NCBI GenBank assembly: GCA_902729315.2
Contig: LR746277.1
Location: 4,717,001-4,781,000 of the forward strand
Direction: 5' to 3'
Length of the DNA stretch: 64,000 bases
DNA from: Spirodela intermedia
Lineage: Eukaryota; Streptophyta; Magnoliopsida; Alismatales; Araceae
Shown here: piece after piece, positions 45,274 through 58,506 of the stretch
Numbering within the stretch: position 1 is the stretch's first letter
Layout of the letters: every line of letters starts with the position of its first letter
The notes under the pieces: model-generated
What the model was told of the DNA's origin: nothing
The model's database searches: none
Seen by the model: the letters and a program-made list of their open reading frames with translations, nothing else
Made by a program: the position numbers and the translations under genes

Positions 45274-48200
45274 TTATTCTCTTCTTACCGTAGGATGGCA
45301 AAGCATAATATCGCTGCCTACTCCCATCTGGGCACCTTCCGGGGTTGCGGCCTCCGGCGGGGGGTCGGTTGTTCCCAGCTCTGATGAGGTGGAGGGCCTC
45401 CCTTCCTCCGGCGGAGCCTCGGCAATGGAAGAGTGGACGGAGATGCTCAAGGGGCTCTGAGACCCGCCTGTCAATGCGGACGTCTCCGTGGCGGCGCGAT
45501 GGCTCTCGCAGTCGCACCCCTTCTTAGTTCCATTCTCCCCTCTGAAAGCATGAGAGCTGAGGTCTTTCTGGTCGAAATATTTCCCCCAGGCCACCATTTT
45601 GTTCCAGATGGAGCCCCTCGAAGCCGCAGGCTTCAGTTCGCCCCAGTTTTTATACACGAAGGTGGCGGAGAATATTAGGAGACATAGGATGGAGACGGCA
45701 CCGGTGATGAGGAAGAGGCCCGAGAAGCTGCTGAAGGAGAGCCTGCTGGAGTTAATCGCGTCAGCTTTGTCTTTACAGTTAGACTTCTTCTCCAGGTTCT
45801 TCGACTCTATATCCCGCAGCTTGTCTCCCTCTGTTATGTTTAAGATCGCCCTCGAAATGTCGGGCACCAGAGGAGACCCTCTGGCGAACGCCTGTTGATG
45901 TGGAACGAAGGTAAATTGAGGATTGGCATCAGACTATGAAGACGGGGAAGAAGTGAAGGGAACGGAGAAGCAGTCAGTACTCACAAATCCGAATCCATCG
46001 GTCTTGTAGATTGGCCCGATCGTCATGTAGTCGGAGCAGTGCTCCGCCAAGAAGATTCTAATGTAAGGGATCTCGTCGAATATAGCTGACACCCCTCCGT
46101 TATGGCTACCTTTGGAAAGGGCGTCGGCGTACTGGGATACGTTTCCGTATGGCTTCAGCTTGGACTCGTCGAAGTTCTCCCGTAGCAAGAGTCCCTTCAG
46201 GAAGGAGCCGTCCTGGTACCCGATGAAGTCTCCGTTCTTCCGGAGCTCGTTGACGCTAGCTAACGTCGGTTGGAGCTGTTGCACCGTGAGCATAGACGTC
46301 AGGCTGGCCGTGTAACTGGATGTTAGAATGAGGACGACGAAGACCCATACGGTCACGACGAAGCGGGAGAGGTTACTCTCCACTCTTTCCCCTGTTTCAA
46401 TCCAAGAGACCAAGAGATCACAAGACCACGTTAGGCGCATCGCGAAAACGTTGCAACGAAAACAAAAGGATCCAGGGGCCTCAGACGGAACTGTGAGCGT
46501 AGACCATGGTGGAGAAGGCGAAGTAGAAGATGGTCCCCATCTGCTGAGCGGGGGGGCCTCTGAAGTCATTGTTTATCCTGTGCTCGATCACCCACACCAC
46601 GAACCCCGTGAAGAAGAAAAAAGACATGCTCCCCAGCCACAGGTCCGTCGTCAGCGGCTTCAAGAATACCCAGGGGTTCCTGTTATTGTTCTTCTTGATG
46701 GGGACGATCATCCACACCCCCGACTCCGTGTAGGGCAGCGTGAAGTCTGCGTACTGCGATCTGTTCGCCACGATCGTCAAGTCCCCGACGACAGCATCGA
46801 CTTCCTGTTCCAAGGCCATGGTGGGTCAGTCTATCAATCCAATGGTGGTGTTTTGACTGACGGATTGGTGCTGTGACATAGCTTCACATTAATCATATGG
46901 TATTCAACTCTAGTTAGGCTCCTTACCTCTCTGTAGATAAGCTCCACAAGCTCATCATAATCTCCGTTTTCTCCTTGAGCGTCCTTGGGCGTATAAACGT
47001 AAGTATCGGAGCGGTTCAGCCACCTCATCACAGCGTCGAACACGTCGATACTGAAGCCCGTCACGTTGTTTCCGTCGACGCTGACGAACTCCTTGAACCC
47101 CGCCTTGGTCGGGACGGCGATCCGCAGTTTCTTTCCCCAAGTCGGGATCTGCCATCCCTTCGGGGGAAGTCTGGAACCACCCGGCCAGACCACGTCAGAC
47201 AGAGCCGTTCCCAAGTCCGAAATCGAGGTGTTGGTTGTCGAGTTCAGCTGGACTCCGTGGGTTGGTGTCCAGAAGCCGACTTCCCTTGCCTTGCCTCCGA
47301 CGACGTTGACCAATTGAAATATCGAGGACTGTAGCTGCCCTTCCACCAGCCGGAATTCACCGCTCAGCTTCCTAAATCTTGTCTTCAACAGTGCGTCCAG
47401 AAGACGAGGGCCCGTCAGAGAGACCCCCAGGGAGGTCAGGTCGGTTATTTGGCTTCCCCCAGCGACCGGTTTTCGGAAGCTGGAGTATTCTGTGAGCCCC
47501 TCCTTCTCCACAGCCAACGCCATCGCCCAGGCCGTGTCATACGCCCACAGAGCGTAAATGCTGATCTCGGAGACGTTGGCAGCCTTGGGGTTCTCGCGTT
47601 TGAACCTCATCTTCCACCTCGCGGTGAAGTTGCGGAGCTCCTCCGTCTCTAGCACATACGGCTTCAAACCGATCACCCCCTTCATGGCCTCTACAACCGA
47701 GGGATCCATGGTTCCTACCAAGTCCGTCATCACGTCTGTGGTGATCCACACGTACCCCTTGGCCATCATCCCCAGCTCCTTCGCCTTCAAGAAGAGGCGA
47801 GAGCCGAGTTCCGGCAGCATGTGCACTACAAAAACCCTGGTCCGCGAGCAATTCAGACGTTTTAATTCTTCGACGATGTGGTTGTCGCGAGCCGAAGGGG
47901 GGATCGCGCTACGTTTTGTCACCCGGGTGTCGACGCCTAGAAGAGCGTCGACGAGGTAAGGGAGGAAGCTGGTGCCGTACTCGGTATCCTCGTAGATGGG
48001 GACGACTTCCCTCCACCCGAAGGCCTTCGCGATGGAGGCGATGGCGTTCACATGGCAGGAGCTGTTGAGCGTCGTCCGGACGAAGTACGGCGAACGGGAC
48101 GGCGACAGAGAAGGGCTTGACGCCGAGAAGGAGACGATGGGGACGCGGGTCTTATTGCCGAGGTCGAGGACGAAAGCTGTTTGCACCGACGTAAGCGGCC

Positions 48201-49293
48201 CTATGATCGCGTGCACTCGTGTGTTCTTTATCAGGTCCAGGGCTGCATCACAGAGAGGTCGAGCTCCGTTAACTGTGAATCCAATCGGGGAGAAGGCGGT
48301 TGATGCCGACCTACAAGGTGTGAGAGGGCTGCCATGGACTGTCCATGGAACTTCAGACTGACGAGGGGCGAGGGGGAGATGGAGATGGGGGAGAGTTGGG
48401 GAAAGAGAGGGGATACGGACCAAGTCAGAATGAATCAGGCCCTGTCGACGATCGGACTTAATTGGTCTACTGACATCGGTGACAGATGTGGTCCATGTGC
48501 CAGACCCACCATTCTAGCTGCTAGCTAGTCCAGTCAACAACATTAAATATACAGAGGCTACGCGTCCCGCCCCAGTCAATCCTTTCTTGCCTTATGGATG
48601 TCTGAATCGGTCAAACTCGTCAGGAAACCAATCGTGTGCTTTTACGATCCGAGGGGCCGGAGAATAAGCATCTGAGTCGTCAGAATGGAGGGGGTTGCTT
48701 TGAAAGAAACCAGAGAGGGATTGGAAGGAACGGACTGCATGGAACTCCTGCCGGATTCCGATCGAACACTGGATGAACAGTGGGAGGATTCTAAGAAGAA
48801 TTGTGCCGTGGCCTTGGCTTTGTTTCTTCCCAATATCCCCTATTGACGATCTTTCTCTCACACAGAGCAGAGGTTCGATTACCACGCGGGAGACGACCAT
48901 CAGGAGGGTTGTGGGAGAAGAAGGGCAGAATACAGAATAAGCAGTTTCATAAACCCAAGAAGAATGATGGAGATTCGGGCTAGTCAAGGAGTAAGTTCTC
49001 GGCATACCGGCAGACGCAGCGCCGACGACGTCGTCGTGGGAATTCCTGGTGTGGAGAACCAGCCTCGTCCTGAAACTGCTGCGAGAGCTGTAGAAGTCTT
49101 CCACCGCCATTGCCAGGCTCACGTTGCACATCCTGGCCACCAGAGACTCCTTGTCTAGGTTGAGAATTACCCCAACATGGACCGGCGTCGGGGCCGTTCT
49201 CTGCGCCAACGCGACTCGGCGGTTCGTGAAGGAGCAGAAGCAAAGACAGAAAGCGGAGAAGAGGAGAAGACGAGCGGCGTTGCTCATCTCCAT
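45274..49293 (-). CDS. GLR2: Glutamate receptor-like channel GLR-A (clade II-like), 5 exons
   Basis: Amino-acid-gated, Ca2+-permeable cation channel related to animal ionotropic glutamate receptors. Minus-strand exons: 49293-49008, 48242-46927, 46804-46492, 46391-45985, 45891-45274; 979 aa. Residues 1-30 form a signal peptide (ARLLLFSAFCLCFCS). The amino-terminal ligand domain (HVGVILNLDKE ... AIIGPLTSVQT) spans exons 1-2. S1 contains ADFTLPYTESG (553-563), M1 is about 587-606 and the pore-loop region ends in FAFSTMVYAHR. M3 is about 649-669 with SYTASL, M4 about 831-854, then a 125-residue cytosolic tail. The start could also be Met3. Intron 3 uses an unusual donor, A|GTTCCG. GLR-B, 3.3 kb upstream in the same orientation, has the same exon sizes, so the two are tandem duplicates. 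SYTASL and the exon layout suggest clade II; the exact member is unknown. Confidence 0.93.
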
Positions 49294-52200
49294 CTAGCAG
49301 GGCATCGTCGTCTGGAAGATGTTTACTAGAAAAGCTGAGAGAGCTGGGGAAGGGGGAAGGTTTGGTGAAGAGTTCAGAAAACGAGGAGGTCGAGCGGGGG
49401 ACCCTATGCCGGACGTTATGGGAGGAGAGGCGGCCTCGGGGGGCCGATCTTCTTAGATATAGCCGCAAAGGTTATTATCTTTGTTAAAAGAAATCTACGG
49501 GTTCTTATCAGCGCGGGGCGCTGATGGGCCCCGTGAGCCCGAAGCCCAACCGAATATAATTCGGGCCGACCTGCACGCAGACAGCGATCCGGCCCGAAAA
49601 ACTGTAAAGCCCACATCTCTTCTCTGTTTTCTTGTTCTTTTTCCGTTTCCCCTTTAACTGAACCAAATGGTAAAAATATCAAACATTGGGCCGAAAAGGG
49701 GTGAAATATGCCACTTTCTGTCGGGCCCGGGCTGGGCGTCAAAACTGATTTCGGTTTCAGGTCCATTAACAACCCTTCCTATAGTTGACTGTCTGAAGAA
49801 AGTCTCTGCGAGGACTCGCATCCAGTCTTTGACATCCACCGGGGCTCGTGCGTTGGACTGGAGATTTGTCTCCTGACTTGGCGTGTCCGAGCTCAAGACA
49901 ATTTCCTTTCGTAGGAAGCTTAAGGCTTCTGGTACCTTGAAGAAGTTGCGTTGAAATGTTCTGACAACGTCAAAAGACGTGAATAATGGGGTGAATTCCT
50001 TAACGTCACGAATTTCGTGGGCACAGCGATACTGTGAAAATATGTAGATCAGATGCAATTCTTGAAGGGAATTGCTCGAGCTTGACTGTAGGAATAATGA
50101 CGGAGAACAGCCAAAAAATGGGCATCGCCTCTCCGGGAGAGCGTTGAATTCAACCGGGATTCCATCAGCAGATCATGTGGGCACGGGGGTCACGCAAGAT
50201 CGAGGTCAGTGCACATGGTCAACGGTTTCGTTTCTTCTCATAAAATAAGACGGGCGGAGTCACGCTCTCAGGTTCTGACGTGCTTCGATTCATTTGCCCG
50301 AGGGGGGAGGAATGACCCAGCAGCTACGCGGAATCTTCCCGCAACGCTGCTGGGCTCGCTTGTTTGTTTCTTCGACCTAACCCAGTGGCGGTCCCCTGCG
50401 ATAAATTTTCCAGAATCCTTCGGCCCAGATGGGAGAAGCACGGCTTGATGATCGTCTGGAATCGGGAGACTAGTCCAGCAATTTACTGCCGGAAGGGGGG
50501 TGAGATCGGTCGATGTCAGTCCAGACGGAAACAGATTCTTCGTTCTCTATTCTCATAAGTCATTTTGTTTTGTCGTCCTTGCAGGGAGTATACTACCATG
50601 ATTATATCCAGATGTAAACTTAACGCGTGATCTGTTTTAAGAATGAAAATGGGTTTCTTAAATAATCGTACGCTTATCCGATACATTACGTCAAATAAGT
50701 TATTAACTTGGGATAAGGGAAATCATGAAATGAGATCAACTCCGTGTAAAGATTGACGAATTTAGAATGACGAATTTATAGTGTAGTAACAGTATATCCT
50801 GATAAAATCGATGAATTTAGCAAAAAGTAGTCGTCTGTCAAAAAACGGCCGATCGAGATATCTGAATGATATCTAATAATCTGAGAGCCTTTGTGTTGTA
50901 AATATTAGATAAAGAACCTACGCTCAAACATTCAGAAACTTGAAGAGTAGGTGCCATTTGTTGTTTCAATAAAAAAAAGAGCCATAAATAAAAGTTTCAC
51001 ATATGACGATATTATACAGATTTAAGTAAGTGAACGGGCGCCGATAGCCAATATTTAAGGTTTTGTTTTCTACTGTCGAGTTGAAAGTTAGCATTCTACA
51101 AGCAGAGTAACCGTCATATCGACGTCCTCGTCGTAGCTGGAGTGAGGAAAGGTGAGAATCACAGTAGCTGAGACTGCGGATCACCCATCCCCTCTTGATG
51201 ATGTTGAAAGCTATTTACAGCAACTCCGGTGCCGGATCCTCCGTGAGACTTGTCTACACCTAATCTGAAAGCGACTTCTCGCCGGCCAAATCCCTCTTGT
51301 CTATTCCTCTGTGACATGAGGAGGGGGAGGGGAGTTGCTGGGCGGATGGAGAGGGCAACTTGCACATGATGCCTTGTACTCTCCTCCGGAGGTCAAAGGA
51401 AAAGTCAGAAGGCTCTTCTGAAGAATATTCCCTTTCTTCCGCACCCCTTTCCGGTTCTTGGCGGATGGAATCTTCGAGGAAGGGAGACGCCGTCCTTCTC
51501 CGAAAGTTTGATAGACGCCCCTCTCCCCAATTTTCCACACTCCCACGTGCCGATCGTAACACTTCCAAAGACGGATGGCGGTAGGACTCATCAAACGGAG
51601 GCCCTCCCTCAAAGCTTTCACGTCAACTCGTGCCACCATGGGAGGCTGCTCACATTAAGCACCGCACACAACCTGTCCTTCTCGATTTTGAGGGCGACAG
51701 GGGCGGTGGAAAGACGTGAACTAACCGATAGTCCACCGCCCCAAGACTCCTTTGGATAGTCGTCGAGTGAGTTAATGCCTCAAGAACAAACCCATCAGCG
51801 TCGATATCATCGCTCCACGAACATTTCAAGCGCACGAAATCAACCGGTGAATTCGGTTGAAAGTCGGCGGATTGCGCCAGAGAGGAAACTATCCAGAAAG
51901 TCCTCAGAACTCTCGCCTGTCCTCTCCCCCAAGACCGGGACTTCATGTCTCGCTTATTGCAGAGTTGCTACTACTCCACAGTCAACATCGATCCCCAGAG
52001 ATGATCTAGTTTCACGCGGGAGTCAACCTAACCAGCCGCTGCATTTCGATGTAGAATGCATGCTTTGATCAGCAGAAAGTCTTCTACTGACTAACTGGCT
52101 TGCCACCCATTCAACGGAACGACTGGGCTAAAACAGTCCAAAAAAATGGTAATGTATCGCCAACGTATCGCTAGTCAATGGATGTTCAAGCGAACATTCT

Positions 52201-52627
52201 AGATAGGTTCACAATTCGCAGAGTGTGTCCCGAAGAAGAAAGGTCCTTCTCAAGTTTGAATTTGTCCATCTGGAGTCTGGGTTCTTCCACTTTTTTATTT
52301 TATTTTATTCTACACTCGACTTCGATTGCTCCACTCTATCCTTCAGATCGGAATAGAACGTCCCTCCTGGCATCGTACATGTTTTTGAATAGATAAAATG
52401 GAACAAATATTATAATTTTATTTATTATCTAAGAAAACTGAAGATGCATCATTGACTCTATTTACTGTGATGAATTCAGTGGTTCTAGCATGATCTTGTG
52501 GAACAATTCTCGGAATGTTCAACTGGTTTTAAGTCCGCGGATCTGCGAGCTCTGATGAGGGGGGAATATGGGTTAGACAACCGTTGTTTGGATGAATAGT
52601 TCCATCAAATTACACAGTGAGACTGTT
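49294..52627. other. Intergenic between GLR-A and GLR-B
   Basis: No recognised gene. The minus strand GGCTATATCTAAG at about 49451-49464 may be the GLR-A TATA box, giving a leader of roughly 130 nt. Two adjacent minus-strand frames at 51946-51650 and 51639-51301 have ordinary composition but match no family I recognise. 50560-51160 is AT-rich. Confidence 0.45.
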
Positions 52628-53188
52628 TCATGAACGCTGACTATGATATGGAGTGCCAACGCATGAACTTGAAACCAAATCTGGCGACAAATTTCCCTGG
52701 ATGTACGAGTTGTTCGACATGCAGAAGGGACTCTCAGACCCACTTCTGTAAGGCTCCGTTCGTTCCGCTTTTGATACTGAACAGCTTCTGGGAGAAGCTG
52801 TGGGGGGGAGATCCTCCCGGTCGAAGTGTTCGAAGATGGCGAAGATCTTCTGCCGCAGGGACATCCCCGACACCTCCCGGCTGAGTGGTTCCCAGTTCTT
52901 GCGGAGGAAAGAAACGATGAAGACGAGGAAAGAGGTGGTGGAAGCGAGGCCGGTGATGAAGAAGAGCCCCCAGAAGCTTTTGAAGTCGAGGATGTTCAAG
53001 GATATATCGCTCTCTTTCTCCGCGCAGCTGCTGTATTCCCGGAACCACCTGTTCTCGATCTCCAGTATCTTGTTGCTTCCCGTCATGTTCAAGATTGATC
53101 GAGATAAATCGATGGCGAGAGGGGAACCCTTCGGGAATGCCTTCACAGTGAAGTTTACAAAAACCAGTGCACCTTAGAACCGCTTGAA

Positions 53189-53227
<39 letters not shown>

Positions 53228-56174
53228 CTTACATAACCAAATCCTTCGGTATTGTGTATCAGGTCCGTAATGGTGTAGCTGGAACATTGGTCCTTGATGA
53301 AGACTCGGAGATATGGGATCTCATCAACAATTGCAGAGACGCCTCCGTTTTTGCTTCCTTTGGCTAACGCCATCTTGTATTCTTCAGGGGTTAGATAGCC
53401 CTTCATCTGGGTTTCATGAAATCCCAAGTCCTTGAGCACTTTTTCCACGAAGGATCCCTTCGGGTAGCCCACGGATTCTCCGTTCCTCCTGAGGTCGTTG
53501 ATGTCGCTGTACTTTGGCTGGAGCCTTCGGACAGTGAACATCGACGCCAAGCTGGCAGTGTAACTGGAGGTCAGGACGAGCACCACGAACAGCCAGACTA
53601 TCACCACAACTCTCGACAGATTGCTCACCACCTTCTCCTCTGCAATGGTGCTCGTCATTAACGAGAGAACTCTATTTGATATTTAGCTCAGGAAGATTCA
53701 TGACTGTCCATGGCAATAGGCGATAGATAAAGGGAGATGGGAGAGATATACTAACTGTGGGCGAAGACGAGAGTGGAGAAGGAGAAGTAGAAGACGGAAC
53801 CGATCTGACTGGCGCGCGGCCCTCTAAACCCGTTGTTTACTCTGTGCTCCAGCACCCAGACGATGGCCCCCGTGAAGACGAAGAAAGCCCCCGCCGCCAG
53901 CCAGAGCTCCAGCACCATCGGCTTGAGGAAGATCCAGCCATTCTCTCCCCGCTGGTCCTTCGCTGGCACCGCCATCGCGACGCCGCGTCCGGTGTAGGGG
54001 AGTGTGAAATCCACTGACAATGATCTGTCGTACGTTATGGTGATGTCCCCAACGACGGCATCGAATTTCTGTCGCATAATCTACCGGTCAGCCCTTCTGA
54101 ATGAGGATGATCAGAATGAAAAAGGGTCGGCAGTAGCTTCCCGACCTGAAGGGCGATCTGTTTGACCAGACTGTCGTAGCTTCCTTCGTAGGCCACGTAC
54201 TCCAAGGGGATGGCATACGGGAGTTTCTTCACGGCCTCCTCGAACACCTCTATCACGAACCCGCTTGCGATAGTCATGTTGGTCGATAGTTGGTAGTCCG
54301 TCTTCATTATCAAGTCGAACCCGGATTCCTTGGGGATGCCTACCCTTATCTTCTCCTCGCCAACGGGTTCTACCCAACCCTTGGGGACGACAGTGGACTC
54401 CCCAGGCCAGATGATTAACCCGAGGTTCTCTCTCGAAGTGGACCTCTCTCTCTGGTCACTCCAATCCAAATGCCTTGACAACCCCCTTGGTGGCGTCCAG
54501 AACCCTACCTCACGTTGACTTGTGCCGATCAAGTTGACTACCTCGTACGCTGATGTGCGCAGTTCCCCGTTGATTAGACGAAAATTTCCGCTCAGTCCAT
54601 CGAATGTCGTATTTAAGAGGGAGTCGAGAATCTCTGGGCCGGCTTCGGAGGTCCCCAGAAGCGCCATGTCGCTGGAGGTGTCGGCGATATCCGTCACGGC
54701 GTAACGGGCGGACACCACCCCTAGAGTCTCCGCCACCTTCGCCAGTGCCCAGATCGTGTCGTAGGCGCGAAGCCCAATGGTGGATGGCTCGGATAAGAGG
54801 CTGTCTGGATTTTCAAGCAGGAATTTCTTTCTCCATCTTCTCTTGAAGTCCCCTAAGACCTTCGATTCGGCAATATAAGGCTTTACGGCGATTACCCCCT
54901 GCATTGAGTGGACAACAGCAGCGTCCACAGAATCCAACAGCTCGGCCAGGCCTTCGGTTATGATCCAAGCGTACCCCGCGCTCATCATTTCCGCCTCCAT
55001 TGCCAGAGGAAAGAATCGAGAGGCAAGAGACGAACCCATGTGTACCACGAACACCCTGGTCTGCATCGTTTTGAGCTTGTAGAGGTCCTTGAGGATCCCT
55101 TCCTTTGAGGCCGTCGGGGAGACAACTAACCTGTAAGGGACTCGGGCTTTGACATCTTTTAGGGCGTCGAATAGACTGGGCATCGGACCAGACCCGATAT
55201 TCGTGTCTTCGTACACGACGACAACCCTTTTCCAGCCGAAAGCTCCGACGACGGCAGCAATGGGCTCCGCCTGATCTGCATCGTTAGGAGCCGCCCGGAC
55301 AAAGTAAGACTTTTCCTTAGGAGAGACGGAGGGGCTTGTGGCAGAGAAGGAGATGACCGGGACGCGGGATCGGGTGCCGAGGTCCGCAAGGAACATGGCC
55401 TCGACGCTGGTCTGCGGCCCCACTATCGCTTGAACTTTCTCATTCATCATCAGGTCAACGGCTGCAGTTCGACGAGAACGACAGAATTGAATATACCGAT
55501 CAGAAATAGCCGAAAATTTCACGGAAATCCCTAGACCCTGTAGACAAGGTCAACAGTCTCCGATAGAAAGTCCACATTGGGTTCTTGCCAGAAATTTCGT
55601 GGCAACTTCCAGAAGAAAGCGAAACAGAAGAACGGAAAACTGATATTATATCGATAATATATTATGGTATTAAAAAACAAACTATTTATTGTCCATTTAT
55701 AATGGTTCAGTTTATTATGCTAACGACTCCTACTTCTTGTGCCTTAACTATCGCTTACGGATATGCTTAACACAGGCGTCTTCTATTTCCTTTTTGCTAA
55801 GTCACAAATGTTCACATGAAATTACTCATAGTTTTTGGAGCTAAGGTTCAAACACATGCGCTAGAGGAAGGGTGTTGGAAAGAAGGGATGGGGTGATCAC
55901 CAGCGGAGGCGGCATGGACGACGTCGCCGGTGGAGTCCCTAGGGTGGAGACGGAGCCTCGTGGTGGAGTTGGGGTACGCCGCGTAAAAGTCGGACAGCGC
56001 CATGTTTATGCAGGTGAGGGTCGTCTTCCCCACCGCGCTAGGAAGGTCGAGGACCACCCCAACGTCGAAGCCACCGTGCTTTGCCACCACGCCAGAGGGA
56101 AGTAATAGCAAGAGGGCACAGGTGATCACGGAGAAGAGGGATGACTGAAGAATAAACTCGAGCCTGCTCCCCAT
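52628..56174 (-). CDS. GLR2: Glutamate receptor-like channel GLR-B (clade II-like), 5 exons
   Basis: Same class of amino-acid-gated cation channel as GLR-A. Minus-strand exons: 56174-55901, 55461-54146, 54068-53756, 53639-53233, 53140-52628; 940 aa. A signal peptide (LFSVITCALLLLLPSGVVA) is followed by the amino-terminal domain (FDVGVVLDLP ... AIVGPQTSVEA). S1 has VDFTLPYTGRG; M1 lies in AAGAFFVFTGAIVWVLEHR; the pore segment is FYFSFSTLVFAHK; M3 has SYTASL at 660-665; M4 is about 826-849; the tail is shorter than in GLR-A. Exons 2, 3 and 4 are exactly as long as in GLR-A (1316, 313 and 407 nt). Intron 4 is only 92 nt, a third of it a pure (TC)n run beginning 8 nt after the donor. Its acceptor, CACTGTGAAG, has little polypyrimidine. 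No stop or frameshift is seen. Confidence 0.92.
53192..53225. repeat. (GA)17 microsatellite inside GLR-B intron 4
   Basis: On the coding strand it is a (TC)n run starting 8 nt into a 92-nt intron. Confidence 0.95.
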
Positions 56175-56239
56175 GGCGGCAGAGGAACAGGAACGGGCTC
56201 TGACGAAGGATGGACGAAAGGCAGAGGTTGCCGTCTATG

Positions 56240-56248
56240 ATATATAAA
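56240..56248 (-). promoter_or_regulatory. Probable TATA box of GLR-B
   Basis: The minus strand reads GGTTTATATATCATAG about 66 bp upstream of the GLR-B ATG. A start site about 30 nt downstream would leave a leader of roughly 35 nt. The opposite strand also reads TATATAAA, so the direction is inferred from the gene. Confidence 0.5.
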
Positions 56249-56589
56249 CCCCTCCCATTGAAAAGTCAAACATACTGCTAAGCCTCGCCGTGGAGAACGC
56301 GCAAGACTCCTGGCACCTCTGTCTCCAACGAACGGGAATTGAAAACGAAATCGCTGTCTGATTCACTATGGAGTTCATCTCCATGATCAGCGGGTCTTCA
56401 CGTGACGCCCGATTCAGTGAATAATTGAGTCATCAGATTTTACCTCCTTATTTGGACCTTTGGATCCTCCGCAAGAGGGGACGTTAGAATATAAAATAAA
56501 TAAGTTGACCAGTGATCTGTTCCTTTGATGACTTGTCCCGCGCGGCAGCGTGAGAGGTTTCCCTTCCCCTTATAGCCACTCACTGTCTG

Positions 56590-56617
56590 TATATATATAT
56601 ATATATATACACACACA
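56590..56617. repeat. (AT)n(AC)n compound microsatellite
   Basis: About nine AT units followed by four AC units. Confidence 0.9.
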
Positions 56618-58470
56618 AATAGGTGGATATCTTCTTCTGGTTGGTAAGGCCTTACAGGAAGCTGGGTGGGGCCAATGTGGACCTGCTCGTTTGAACTAGT
56701 CATGGGTCATGACATTGGGGATGAATTCGTTGAGTTGGTCGAATGTGTACAGCCGGGCCGCATTAATGGATCTAAATTTGGACTGAAGTTGTGTTCTCAG
56801 AGGCCCATTTACAGCTAGGCATGCCACTCTTTCATCCAATTGGGTTTCCAGTACGTGGCCGAAAAAATATGTTGACCTAAGGTTGACTTTTCAAAGATAG
56901 GGGCTAGACAGGTGTCCTTCAAGAGGGCGTGGGTGATCATCGCCCTGTGGAGGAGACTCACTCAAGCTTCCCCTTCCTCCCTCCGTCGCATCTCCACCGT
57001 CTGGAGCACGTTTCCACTTATCTCTTCCCTCCTTCACGGAAACTGGTGCTGCTTTGGTGCAGCTCGACCTAGGAAGAGTAACAGTATCCTTCCCATCTGC
57101 CGTACATTTGTTCCACTGCCGATGCTCATGTTTATCATTGAGGAATCCAAGAGAGAGAGAAAGATGCCTGGGATGTGGTGACGTGGTGATGTGCGGCATA
57201 TCAGATGCCTTGCCCCTCAGAGACTACAAACCGTGTCCTCCATCGAGATACGGAGAAACGACGCACTAGTTCCAGCGAGGCCCTGGCTCGGGAAGACAGA
57301 TCCCGTCAGCGAGAGGCGGGTATCAGTCACCAGCGGGCAGTGGAACCTCAGATTTCTGACGAAACCAGGGGACGAGTTACCGTTCATTTCTCCATGCTCC
57401 CTTTAGAGCCTGTTCACTCAACTACACTTGTCCCGGTTCTGAGAGCCGCAGCTTATTCGACTCCCTTGTCCACGTGCTTTCCGTTGAGAGAGAGAGAGAG
57501 AGAGAGTTGGTGAGAAGGACTTCGTTCATCTATATCATAGACGTGAAGAAACTGGTACGTCGAAATACGAAATAAAGAATGGTGTTGCCCTAATCCGGAT
57601 TACGCCTACTCTGACAATTTAATATTTGGTTTGCACCAATAAAATATCAATTTTTTCAATTTCGAATATAAATTTGCGTGCCTATATTTTTTTTTCCTTT
57701 GGGATTTAATGGAGATCGATATTTAATGGGGATTTAAATAGTGCAGACATAGAAATCTAGAAAAAAAGGATTAATTATTAGATAAAATATTTACACGATG
57801 ACGACCTACTTAATAGATTTCAATGTCTGCACTGGTTTTCAACTTGACTATCGAAGGCGACGGTCAAGACTGCCCTCTCTCTCTCTCTCTCTGTGTCTCT
57901 GTGTAGCCGCCCACGAACAGTTACCGGAGCCCTGACAAGGAGTCATACGCTTATATTTGTGTAGGGAGATTCCGGCATGATCTCACACGCCGTCAGCCCT
58001 GCCAAGGACAAATTTGAATTTATTATTTAGATGCTCGCCATTGAAGAGACGAAACGTGTTCGGCGTGGCCCCATTTCTCCAACACACCCACTGATACGAA
58101 GCCAAGGGGATAAGCCCGGGGGGGAGCAGCCCCCCCCTCTTAATGTAATGCTGCACACCATGTAGACCCCCACCCTCGAGTAAACTACTGAAGACGTGGG
58201 GGTATACATTCCAGGTGCTGACAAAAATAAAGGAGAGAAGGGAGAAGGACGAGTAGTGTAGTCGGTGGCATGGTGAGACCTTTTTCATGGAAAGGACACG
58301 CTGCACCGAATTTGAGGAGTATCCATTCAGTGGTAAGTTGCTTGATGATCTTTGTATCTTGTTCTAGAAAGTCGAGGGCATATTGGTGTGTATCCCAATT
58401 TATCTCGAACTCTAAGCTCAGGACTAGAAAGAAAGACAAGTTTTTTTTATAGAGGTTGGCTTGAAAGCTC

Positions 58471-58473
<3 letters not shown>

Positions 58474-58504
<31 letters not shown>
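58474..58504. repeat. (CT)n microsatellite
   Basis: Uninterrupted CT array in the GLR-B/GDU intergenic region. Confidence 0.95.

Positions 58505-58506
<2 letters not shown>

Noticed and set aside
48243-48423. Exon 2 frame of GLR-A extends upstream to an ATG at 48423
   Set aside because: The extension is not GLR-like, and the exon 1 to exon 2 join restores the conserved AASAALDLIKN; an alternative first exon is not excluded but unsupported.
51301-51946. Two neighbouring minus-strand frames between the GLR genes
   Set aside because: They match no family and no splice-compatible join giving a known protein was found.
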